From contig NZ_ANBB01000048.1 in assembly GCF_000341105.1 (NCBI RefSeq), positions 1 to 64,000 on the forward strand: 64,000 bases of DNA. Reading direction: 5' to 3'. Positions 57,294-64,000 of this stretch are shown here, piece after piece. The notes beneath the pieces were generated by a model that was not told the DNA's origin, made no database searches, and saw only the letters and a program-made list of their open reading frames with translations. Origin of the DNA: Nocardiopsis potens DSM 45234. GTDB taxonomy: Bacteria > Actinomycetota > Actinomycetes > Streptosporangiales > Streptosporangiaceae. The position numbers were made by a program, and so were the translations under genes. The first letter of the stretch is position 1. Each line of letters opens with the position of its first letter.

Positions 57294-60227
57294 TCAGAAG
57301 GTGTTGGTGAACTTCGCGCCCACCGGGCCGGCCACCGAGCCGCCCCCGCCGCCGCCCTCGACCACCACGGCGAAGGCGATGTCGCCCTTGTAGCCGACCA
57401 TCCAGGCGTGCGTCGCCAGCTCGTCGTCCTCACCGGTGGCGGTGCCGAACTCCGCGGAGCCGGTCTTGCCGTACACCTCGCCCTGGAACCCGGCCTTCTT
57501 CGCGGTCCCCTCGGTGACCACGGCGCGCATCATCGGCCGCAGCGCCTCGGCGTGCGGGATGGCCGCGGGCTTCGGCTTGTCGGGCAGCTCCGGGTCGGTG
57601 ACCAGGGCCGGGGAGCGCCACGAACCGTCGGCGATGGCCGCGGGAACGGTGGCCATGTGCAGCGGGGTGCTGATGATCTGCCCCTGGCCGATGCTCTGCG
57701 CGGCGAGCAGCCCGGAGTCGCCGGCCGGGTCGGGGAAGGACGGCTCGCGGGTGGGCACGCCGATGTTCAGGTCGGCGTTCATCCCGAACAGCTCGGCGGT
57801 CGCGGTCAGGTCCGCGCCGCTGATCCGGTTCACCACGTCCTGCACCAGGGCGGTGTTGCAGGAGGTCGCGAAGGCCTCGGTGACGCTCTGCTCCCCGTAC
57901 GCGGCGTCCCCGGCGTTCTTGAAGCCCAGGGCCTCCTTGGGGCAGCTCATCGTGTCCGAGGGGCTCAGCCCCTTCTCCAGCAGCGACTCGTAGGTGACGA
58001 TCTTGAACGACGACCCCGGGGCGTACTGGCCGTCGAAGGCCCGGTTGAAGTCGGCGGAGTTGTTGGCGACGGCCACCACCTCGCCGGTGGAGGCGCGCAC
58101 CGCGACCAGCGCGGTCGGCTTGCCCCCGGTGCTCACCGCCGCCGCGGCGGCGCTCTGCAGCTCGGGGTCGATGGCGGTGGTCACGTCCTTGCCCGGCCGG
58201 CCCTTGACGGTGCCCACCACGGGGGCGTCCGGGTCGGCCGCGGCCTCCTCCTCGGAGCCGGTCTCGGCCACCCGGATCGAGGTGGACACCTCGCCGGCCA
58301 GCCGCTCCTCGTACTGCTGCTGGATGCCGCCCAGACCGGTCGGGTCGCCCTCCTTGTAGGCGGGGCCGAGCCGCTCCAGGTCCTCGGCGGTGGCCGCGCC
58401 GACCTGCCCGGTCAGCATCTGGACGGAGCCCGAGGCGTCCTCGGTGTCCAGCCTGCTGCCGTCGGCGGCCAGGATGTGCCCGCGCTCGCCCCACACGTTG
58501 GCGCGCACCAGGGTGGTGCCCTCGGTGAGGTCGGGGTGGACCGAGGACGGCTCGAAGTCGACCTTCCACTCCGCGCCGTCGCGGATCAGGGAGAAGGAGC
58601 CCTCGTAGGTCCAGTCGCCGGCGTTGCTCAGCGAGAGGGTGGCGGTGAACGGGGCCTCGGCGGCGTCGTCGCCCTCCTCCACGACCTCGCCGACCTCGAT
58701 GGAGCTCTTCTCCACGCCGAGGTTCTCCTGCAGCGGGCCGAGGACGTCCTGCACGCCGCCGCCGGCGGTCAGCGCGGACATGGCCTTGTAGTCCTGCTCG
58801 GACCAGGCGCCGGCGTAGGAGGCCGCGGCCTGCTCCGGGCCGGACGGGCGGGCGAGCACGTACCAGCCGGTGACCCCGCCGGCCAGGGCGAGGACCAGGA
58901 CTCCGGCGCCGATGCCGATCAGCAGCCCCTTGCGGGAGCGCTTCTTCTCCTCGGGGCCCTCGGGGGCCTGGGGGGCCGGGGCGGGGACGCCCTCGCCGCG
59001 GTGCGGGCCGCCGGGCCCGGGCGGGGCGGGCGGAGGCGGGAAGGCGCGGCCGTCCCCGGAGAGGGAGCCGTGCGGACCGCTGTCCGGGCCGCCGGCGGGA
59101 GCACCGGAGGCGGCCCCGCCGGCCGCCCCGAAGGGGGCCGAACCGAAGGGCGGGGTGCCGTTCGGCGGGGCGCCGCCGGCCGGGGGCCCGCCCGGCGGCG
59201 GGAAGGCCGGGTTCGACGTCTCGTCGAGGTAGCCCGGCTCCTCGTAGGGGGCGGAGGGGGCGCCGGCCGGCGCCGCGGTGTCGGCGGCCGCGCGCGCGGA
59301 GGCGGGCTCGTACGCCTGCTCGTAGGCGGGCTCATGGACCGGCTCGGAGGTCGCCCGGTGGGCGAAGGCGTCCGCGGCGGAGGGGCCGCCGCTCCCGGGG
59401 GCCGCACCGCCGACCGGCATGGTGGCCTCGGGGTCCCCCTGCCCGGTCGGGGCGTGGGCGGTGGGGGGCTCGGGTGGGGTGGTGGCGCCGGGGACGGAGG
59501 GCCAGGGGTCGTCGGCCCAGGGGGTCGCGGGGCCGGCGGCGGGCTCGGGGGTGCGCCCGCTCGCGGGCATGGTGGCCTCGGGGTCGGCCGGGGCCGGCTC
59601 GTTGGCGGGGGGCTCGGGTGGGGTGGTGGCGCCGGGGACGGAGGGCCAGGGGTCGTCGGCCCAGGGGGTTGCGGGGCCGGCGGCGGGCTCGGGGGCGCGC
59701 CCGCTCGCGGGCATGGTGGCCTCGGGGTCGGCCGGAGCCGGCTCGTTGGCGGGCGGCTCGGCGGCGGCGCCGGGCCCCTGCGGGGCGGGGGAGAGCCAGG
59801 AGAACCCCTCGTCCCGGGCGGGCGCCTCCGGAGCGGAGGGCGCGCCGTGCCCCCCTGCGGCGGGCGCCGCACCCGCGTCTTCGGCCGGGGCGGCCGCCGC
59901 GTCCTCGGAAGGCGCCGCCCCCGCGCTTCCGGGGAACACCGCCGCGCCCGCGGGGGGCGCCTCCTCCGGGGCGGAGGGGGCGGGCCGGCCGTCCGGGGCG
60001 ACCGCGGGCTCCTGCGGCGGCCAGGGGCCGGCCGGCGGGGTGTAGGGCCGCTCGGCGGCGGGCTTCTGCGCGTCCGCCGACGGGATGACGTAGGGGTTGC
60101 GGCGGGGTGCGGGGGAGTCCTGGGGCCCTTCGGGAGGGGCGGGGCGCGCTCCGTCGCCTTCACCGGCCCCCCGGTCGTGCGGAGAGGGCCGGGAGGCGCC
60201 CTCGTCCGGTGTCCACCTGTCGTCCAC
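57294..60227 (-). CDS. Class B penicillin-binding protein with very long repeat-bearing cytoplasmic tail
   Basis: 977 residues from GTG 60227, with GGAAGGA about 9 nt upstream. Residues 1-430 are a disordered Pro/Ala/Gly/Glu-rich tail that includes two tandem 48-residue repeats. Then come a basic stop, one membrane helix ('GLLIGIGAGVLVLALAGGV', about 433-458), an NTF2-like MecA_N domain ('SYAGAWSEQDYKAMSAL'), the PBP dimerisation part and the transpeptidase domain. The active site is complete: SSFK near 738, SCN near 788, KTG near 920. It cross-links peptidoglycan outside the membrane. The antisense frame continuing through fprA is spurious. Known PBPs of this class have short cytoplasmic ends, so the tail is exceptional. 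Confidence 0.88.
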   Translation of the reverse strand: MDDRWTPDEGASRPSPHDRGAGEGDGARPAPPEGPQDSPAPRRNPYVIPSADAQKPAAERPYTPPAGPWPPQEPAVAPDGRPAPSAPEEAPPAGAAVFPGSAGAAPSEDAAAAPAEDAGAAPAAGGHGAPSAPEAPARDEGFSWLSPAPQGPGAAAEPPANEPAPADPEATMPASGRAPEPAAGPATPWADDPWPSVPGATTPPEPPANEPAPADPEATMPASGRTPEPAAGPATPWADDPWPSVPGATTPPEPPTAHAPTGQGDPEATMPVGGAAPGSGGPSAADAFAHRATSEPVHEPAYEQAYEPASARAAADTAAPAGAPSAPYEEPGYLDETSNPAFPPPGGPPAGGAPPNGTPPFGSAPFGAAGGAASGAPAGGPDSGPHGSLSGDGRAFPPPPAPPGPGGPHRGEGVPAPAPQAPEGPEEKKRSRKGLLIGIGAGVLVLALAGGVTGWYVLARPSGPEQAAASYAGAWSEQDYKAMSALTAGGGVQDVLGPLQENLGVEKSSIEVGEVVEEGDDAAEAPFTATLSLSNAGDWTYEGSFSLIRDGAEWKVDFEPSSVHPDLTEGTTLVRANVWGERGHILAADGSRLDTEDASGSVQMLTGQVGAATAEDLERLGPAYKEGDPTGLGGIQQQYEERLAGEVSTSIRVAETGSEEEAAADPDAPVVGTVKGRPGKDVTTAIDPELQSAAAAAVSTGGKPTALVAVRASTGEVVAVANNSADFNRAFDGQYAPGSSFKIVTYESLLEKGLSPSDTMSCPKEALGFKNAGDAAYGEQSVTEAFATSCNTALVQDVVNRISGADLTATAELFGMNADLNIGVPTREPSFPDPAGDSGLLAAQSIGQGQIISTPLHMATVPAAIADGSWRSPALVTDPELPDKPKPAAIPHAEALRPMMRAVVTEGTAKKAGFQGEVYGKTGSAEFGTATGEDDELATHAWMVGYKGDIAFAVVVEGGGGGGSVAGPVGAKFTNTF
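59473..59760 (-). repeat. 144-bp tandem duplication in the PBP tail
   Basis: Copies at 59473-59616 and 59617-59760 differ at only a handful of bases and encode two 48-residue units (PPEPPANEPAPADPEATMP, then 'ASGR.PEPAAGPATPWADDP' and 'WPSVPGATT'). A third, partial trace 'DPEATMPVGG' follows at about 59403-59440. High identity points to a recent event. Confidence 0.85.
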
Positions 60228-60264
60228 GCGTGTACGTCCTTCCGCTGCTTCGCCCGAGGCGACA

Positions 60265-60298
60265 CCGCCCCGCGCCCTCGGGGGAGGGCGCGGGGCGG
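60265..60298 (-). promoter_or_regulatory. Hairpin in the fprA-PBP gap (311 bp)
   Basis: A perfect 15-bp G-C stem (60265-60279 with 60284-60298) with a GGGG loop lies 38 nt before the PBP start. It may terminate transcription from fprA, or act in the PBP leader. The rest of the 60228-60538 gap holds no gene; TAGAGT on the minus strand near 60450 could be a -10, without a clear -35. Confidence 0.5.
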
Positions 60299-60538
60299 GA
60301 ACGTTATCGGTGGCCGGCGCTGCGATCGCCTTTCGGTGCGGGGCACGGCACGGCCCGCGCGGAACCCGCTCTCGGGGCGGCGGTGCGCGGTCTTGCGCGA
60401 AGGCGGTTTTCGCGACCCAGGGGGGACATTTGCCACCGCACCGGCCACCAGTGACTCTAACCCATAGGGCGGGGGAGGTGCCCCCCGTCCGGGGACGAGG
60501 GGCCGGGTGGCCCGGGTCACACCGGGCGGGGGTCGGGG

Positions 60539-61906
60539 TCAGTCCTCGCCGCGGGCGATCCGGGTCATCTCCTCGCGGGAGCGGACCTTGACCCGCTTGC
60601 GGCCCTGCTGCTCGCCGAGGGCCTCCTCGTGGGCCTCCAGCCGCTGCCAGTCCTCCCACAGGGTGAACGGGACGCCGCGCTCGGAGAGCAGCGCGGTGAA
60701 GGCCTCCGGCTCCGGGGCCTCGGCCGGGGCGAAGGAGTCGCGGTCGGCGACGAGGTTGGTCACCGTCTCCAGGGCGTCGCCCTTGGTGTGGCCGATCAGG
60801 CCGACCGGGCCGCGCTTGATCCAGCCGGTGGCGTAGACGCCGGGGATCGGGCGGTCGTCCATGTCCAGCACCCGGCCGCCGTCGTTGGGGATGACCCCGC
60901 GCTCCTCGTCGAAGGGCAGGTCGGCGACGGGGGAGCCGAGGTAGCCGATGGCCCGGTAGACGGCCTGCACCTCGTGGTCGACGAACTCGCCGGTGCCGCG
61001 CACGCCGCCGTCGCCGGTCAGCTCCATCCGCTCGGTGCGCAGGCCGGCGACCCGGTCGGTGCCCAGCACCTCCACCGGGCGGTGCAGGAAGTGCAGGTGC
61101 AGCCGGCGCTCCGCGCCGCGCGGGTCCCGGATCGCCCAGTTCTGCAGGACCTTGACGTTCGTCTTGACCTGGTTGGACTCCTCGGCGGCGGCGAGGCTGG
61201 CCTCGCACATCTCGAAGTCCTCGGGGTAGACGATCACCTCGACGCCGGGCTGCTTGTCCAGCTCGCGCAGCTCCATCGGGGTGAACTTGCCCTGGGCGAT
61301 GCCGCGCCGGGCGAAGACGTGCACGTCGGTGATGCCCTTGGCCTTGAGGCCCTGGTGCACGTTGTCGGTGATGTCGGTGCTGAGCAGGTCGTCGGCGCTC
61401 TTGGCGAGGATGCGGGCCACGTCGACGGCGACGTTGCCGGCGCCCAGCACCGCGACGCTGGTGCCCTCGACCTTCCACTCGGGGGAGACGTCGGGGTGGC
61501 TGTCGTACCAGAAGACGAAGTCGGCGGCGCCGTGGCTGCCGGGCAGGTCGATGCCGGGGATGTCCAGCGGCCGGTCCCGGTCGGAGCCGGTGGAGAAGAC
61601 GACCGCGTCGTAGTGCCGGCGCAGGTCCTCCAGCTTGAGGTCGACGCCGTACTCGACGTTGCCGATGAAGCGGATCTCCGGCTTGTCCAGGATCTTGTGC
61701 AGGGCGCCCTGGATCTGCTTGATCCGCGGGTGGTCGGGGGCGACGCCGTAGCGGACCAGGCCGTAGGGGGAGGGGAGCTTGTCGAGGACGTCGATGCTCA
61801 GCCGCGTCCCGTCCGCGGCGAGGGTCTCGTCCTTGGTCAGCAGGTCGGCCGCGTAGATCCCCGCGGGGCCCGCCCCCACGATTCCCACACGAAGAGGTCG
61901 CGTCAT
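60539..61906 (-). CDS. fprA: Ferredoxin--NADP+ reductase, FprA type
   Basis: Adrenodoxin reductase-like flavoenzyme passing electrons between NADPH and ferredoxin. 455 residues: FAD loop VGAGPAGIYAAD near the N-terminus, 'SPYGLVRYGVAPDH' (typical of FprA/adrenodoxin reductase), NADP loop 'VLGAGNVAVDVARIL', 'FARRGIAQGKFTPMELRE' and 'YATGWIKRGPVGLIG'. GGAG lies 8 nt before the ATG. It serves P450s, iron-sulphur metabolism or other ferredoxin users; the partner is not in this window. A predicted IdeR/DtxR operator on its promoter implies iron repression. Confidence 0.93.
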   Translation of the reverse strand: MTRPLRVGIVGAGPAGIYAADLLTKDETLAADGTRLSIDVLDKLPSPYGLVRYGVAPDHPRIKQIQGALHKILDKPEIRFIGNVEYGVDLKLEDLRRHYDAVVFSTGSDRDRPLDIPGIDLPGSHGAADFVFWYDSHPDVSPEWKVEGTSVAVLGAGNVAVDVARILAKSADDLLSTDITDNVHQGLKAKGITDVHVFARRGIAQGKFTPMELRELDKQPGVEVIVYPEDFEMCEASLAAAEESNQVKTNVKVLQNWAIRDPRGAERRLHLHFLHRPVEVLGTDRVAGLRTERMELTGDGGVRGTGEFVDHEVQAVYRAIGYLGSPVADLPFDEERGVIPNDGGRVLDMDDRPIPGVYATGWIKRGPVGLIGHTKGDALETVTNLVADRDSFAPAEAPEPEAFTALLSERGVPFTLWEDWQRLEAHEEALGEQQGRKRVKVRSREEMTRIARGED

Positions 61907-61989
61907 CTGTCGTCTCCATTCGTCGCGCCAGGTTCCAGCGGCGCGCGGCGGTGCCGCGCGCGGCCCACGCCGCCCTGGGCGCGGTGAAT

Positions 61990-62008
61990 TCAGGCTAGGC
62001 TAACCTAA
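61990..62008 (-). promoter_or_regulatory. IdeR/DtxR iron-box upstream of fprA
   Basis: TCAGGCTAGGCTAACCTAA matches the 19-bp actinobacterial iron-box consensus TTAGGTTAGGCTAACCTAA at 17 positions and is largely palindromic. It overlaps the -10 region of the predicted fprA promoter, 84 nt before the start codon. Iron-loaded IdeR (DmdR) bound here would block transcription, so fprA should rise under iron limitation. Confidence 0.75.
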
Positions 62009-62036
62009 TCTATCCGAGGCGGGATTCCCGATCCAA
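62007..62036 (-). promoter_or_regulatory. Predicted fprA promoter
   Basis: On the minus strand, TTGGAT (62031-62036) and TAGATT (62007-62012) are separated by 18 bp. The -10 overlaps the end of the iron-box by two bases, the usual arrangement for repression. Confidence 0.6.
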
Positions 62037-62196
62037 CCGACCACTAAGATAGACAATGCTCTCCCTGTGCGGTCGCCCGGGGTCCGGCGGTCGCGGCCCG
62101 GGAAGTCCGGGCACGTCAAAGCCGGTGTACAGCGGCTTCTAGGTCAGGGAACGCACGGCCGGGCCGGAGTCAGCCCCGAATCGGGTGTGGGGTACC

Positions 62197-62889
62197 TCAC
62201 CGTCTGCGCCGGTCGCGGATCTCCTCCTTGACCGACGCGGCGAACCGCGGCACCTGCTCCTGGCCGGACAGCCGCCGGATCTCCGCCATGATCGCATCGG
62301 TCGCGGCCCGGCGGGAGCGGTTCTTGCCGGCCTCCCCCTTCCACGGGGACAGGTCGACCGGCGGGCCGACGCGCAGCCCCACCCGGCGCAGCACCGGGAC
62401 CTTCCGCCCCTCGGGCAGGATCCGGTCGGTCCCGCACAGCGCCATCGGGACCACCGGGGCCTCGGAGCTGAGCGCCAGCCAGGCCAGGCCGGTCTGCCCG
62501 CGGTACAGCCGGCCGTCGGGGGAGCGGGTGCCCTCCGGGAAGATGCCGAACACCCGGCCCTCGCGCAGCACGTCCAGGCTCTCCTCCATCGCCTCGCGCG
62601 AGCTCTGCCCCGGCCTGCGGTCCACCGACAGCTGGCCGATCGAGCGGAGCGCCCAGGTGAAGGCCCGCTGGGCGGCGTTGCCCTCGGCGAACAGCTCCTC
62701 CTTGGCGATGAAGACCACCGGCCGGGGAACCGCGACCCCGATGAACAGCGGGTCGATGTTGGACAGGTGGTTGCACGCGAGGATCACCGGGCCCCGGGCG
62801 GGGATGTGGTGCAGTCCTTCGGTCTCCAGCGGCCAGGCGGCTCGCGTGGTGGGGGAGATGACCGCCTTGGCGGCCCCGTACAGCGACAC
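62197..62889 (-). CDS. PlsC-type 1-acylglycerol-3-phosphate O-acyltransferase family protein
   Basis: 230 residues from GTG 62889 (GGAAGGG upstream). The acyltransferase motifs are present: NHLSNID (H-x4-D catalytic pair), 'GIFPEGTRSPDGRLYRGQTG' (phosphate-binding motif), and 'VPMALCGTDRILP'. The N-terminal 'LYGAAKAVISPTTRAAW' provides membrane contact. Likely makes phosphatidic acid or modifies another lipid head group at the inner membrane face. The C-terminus (about 180-230) is basic. Substrate specificity unknown. Confidence 0.87.
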   Translation of the reverse strand: MSLYGAAKAVISPTTRAAWPLETEGLHHIPARGPVILACNHLSNIDPLFIGVAVPRPVVFIAKEELFAEGNAAQRAFTWALRSIGQLSVDRRPGQSSREAMEESLDVLREGRVFGIFPEGTRSPDGRLYRGQTGLAWLALSSEAPVVPMALCGTDRILPEGRKVPVLRRVGLRVGPPVDLSPWKGEAGKNRSRRAATDAIMAEIRRLSGQEQVPRFAASVKEEIRDRRRR

Positions 62890-63147
62890 TGCGGCTGTCC
62901 CTTCCTCTTCATCGGTGGGCGTCGCGGCGGCGTTGCGGGCGCAGGGCGGCGTGCGGTGCGGCGCCTCACTAGACCATAGCGCCGCCCCGGAGCCTCCCGC
63001 GTCATCGCCTGCCGCGGCGGGGGCCGGCGCGCTATGTTGGTCTAGACCTGTGAGTCGGGCCGGCGGCCGCGGGGCAGGTGCACCGTGGACCCGCCGTCCG
63101 GCGCGGGTCGCCAACCGCACTGGGACGCGCAGGGAAGAGGGTCGCCA

Positions 63148-63813
63148 ATGACACGGTTCATCGACGTCAGCCACCAGATCGTGGCGGGGATGACGACCTA
63201 CCCCGGGCTCCCCGGCCCGGTGATCGACGACCACGTCTCCTTCGAGGCGTCGCAGCGCACCTACGCCCCGGGGACCGAGTTCAACATCACCCGCATCTCG
63301 ATGGTCGCCAACACCGGCACCTACCTGGACATGCCCTCGCACCGCTACCGGGACGGCGCCGACCTGTCCGACCTGGAACTGGAGAAGGTCGCCGACGTCC
63401 CCGGCGTGGTCGTCCAGGCGCCCGGCCGGGAGGTCGGCCCGGAGGCGTTCGACGGGATCGACGTCGCCGGCCGCGCCGTGCTGGTGCGCACCGGGTGGGA
63501 CCGGCACTGGCGGACCGAGGCCTACGGCTCCCCCGAGCACCCCTTCCTCACCGAGGCCGCGGCCCGGCTGCTGGCCGAATCCGGGGCCCGGCTGGTCGGC
63601 ATCGACTCGGCCAACATCGACGACACCTCCGAGGACGCCAAGGGCGCCCGCCCGGTCCACTCGGTGCTGCTCGCCGCGGGCATCCCGGTGATCGAGCACC
63701 TGTGCCTGCTGGAGCTGCTGCCCGCCGACGGGTTCCGGTTCTTCGCCGTCCCGGTGAAGGTGCAGGGCATGGGGACCTTCCCGGTGCGCGCCTTCGCCGT
63801 CACCGAGGGGTGA
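63148..63813 (+). CDS. Cyclase-family metal-dependent hydrolase (kynurenine formamidase-like)
   Basis: 221 residues from ATG 63148 with AGGGAAGAGGG upstream. The cyclase (PF04199) core is visible: 'FIDVSHQIVAGMTTYPG', 'NTGTYLDMPSHRYRDGADL' (metal-binding Asp and His residues, with Tyr where many members have His), 'AVLVRTGWDRHW', 'LVGIDSANID' and 'VIEHLCLLELLP'. Family members include arylformamidases and polyketide cyclases; the single-gene context does not decide between them. A -10-like TATGTT lies about 115 bp upstream. Confidence 0.85.
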   Translation: MTRFIDVSHQIVAGMTTYPGLPGPVIDDHVSFEASQRTYAPGTEFNITRISMVANTGTYLDMPSHRYRDGADLSDLELEKVADVPGVVVQAPGREVGPEAFDGIDVAGRAVLVRTGWDRHWRTEAYGSPEHPFLTEAAARLLAESGARLVGIDSANIDDTSEDAKGARPVHSVLLAAGIPVIEHLCLLELLPADGFRFFAVPVKVQGMGTFPVRAFAVTEG

Positions 63814-63819
63814 CCCCGG

Positions 63820-63853
63820 CCGGGCGGCGGGGCCGGCCGGCCCCGCCGCCCGG
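63820..63853. terminator. Bidirectional hairpin at the right edge
   Basis: A perfect 15-bp G-C stem (63820-63834 with 63839-63853) with a GGCC loop begins 6 bp after the cyclase stop and ends directly at the stop of the convergent partial gene. Confidence 0.75.
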
Positions 63854-64000
63854 TCACAGGTCGGCGTCGGCCTCCTCGCGGGCCCGGCGCTGCTCGCGCT
63901 GGGCCCGGCGCTCCTGCTCCAGCGCGGCGGTGCGCTCGTCCTCGGCCACCGCGGTCCGCATCGACGAGGAGAGCACCCGCAGCTCCATGTTGATCCTGGG
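63854..64000 (-). CDS. C-terminal end of an unidentified protein (cut by window edge)
   Basis: 48 residues are visible in an open frame from the edge to the stop. They include 'RINMELRVLSSSMRTAVAED' and then a strongly charged helix rich in Glu, Arg and Gln ('QERRAQREQRRAREEADADL'), likely a coiled coil. Too little remains for a family assignment. Confidence 0.6.
   Translation of the reverse strand, partial: PRINMELRVLSSSMRTAVAEDERTAALEQERRAQREQRRAREEADADL

Noticed and set aside
57294-61919. 1541-codon minus-strand frame joining the PBP to sequence antisense-offset through fprA
   Set aside because: The PBP part is real from 60227; the upstream part is an out-of-frame shadow of fprA with no protein-like composition.

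Overview
The window is a stretch of a very GC-rich actinobacterial chromosome. Codon third positions are almost all G or C, GTG and TTG starts are common, and the gene set is typically actinobacterial: mycothiol ligase MshC, an InhA-type enoyl reductase after FabG, a PAC2 protein, DUF3090 and DUF3040 proteins, an FprA-type ferredoxin reductase with an iron-box, and a class B PBP with an NTF2-like domain. A classical menaquinone set (menE, B, C, D and an isochorismate synthase) fits Nocardiopsis and its relatives better than Streptomyces, which uses the futalosine route. The genus is an inference. No rRNA, convincing tRNA, CRISPR array or intact mobile element was seen; only the last codons of a probable IS30-type transposase lie at the left edge.

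Layout. 1-955: transposase end, then about 900 bp of non-coding DNA with a G-tract and a degenerate tandem repeat. 956-5119: lipid genes (fabG, fabI, a third SDR, an acyl-CoA ligase) with a divergent GAF/LuxR regulator (5280-6137). 6199-11602: accessory genes, including a frameshifted Uma2-family gene, a membrane protein, a MmyB-type regulator, a RecD2-like protein whose ATPase motifs are eroded, and an aldo/keto reductase. 11894-21342: uppP, then a histidine phosphatase, DUF3090 protein and SCO1664-type kinase-fold protein, a CtpE-like P-type ATPase, mshC, a small ABATE-like protein and a PAC2 protein. 21750-25993: metH and a HAD hydrolase.

26248-37261 is a peptide-type ABC transporter region. 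It has three paralogous family 5 binding lipoproteins, two permeases and one ATPase carrying both nucleotide-binding domains. The first two lipoproteins are a tandem duplication that includes the promoter region, and a related promoter-like element precedes the first permease. 37384-45366 holds a membrane protein, a two-component pair, two TetR and one GntR regulator, small proteins and a principal-type sigma factor.

45714-54746 is the menaquinone region (menE, menB, menC, menD, isochorismate synthase) interrupted by lpdA and a DUF952-cupin fusion. 54869-63813 holds a glycosidase-like lipoprotein, a DUF3040 protein, a very long PBP whose cytoplasmic tail contains a recent 144-bp tandem duplication, fprA behind a predicted IdeR/DtxR operator, a PlsC-type acyltransferase and a cyclase-family hydrolase. 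A gene running off the right edge closes the window.

The most notable non-coding feature is a dispersed family of about 62-nt palindromes at gene ends (18413-18476, 30072-30135, and shorter relatives at 40394-40445 and 53401-53460). The first two differ by six compensatory base-pair changes, so the fold rather than the sequence appears to be conserved.
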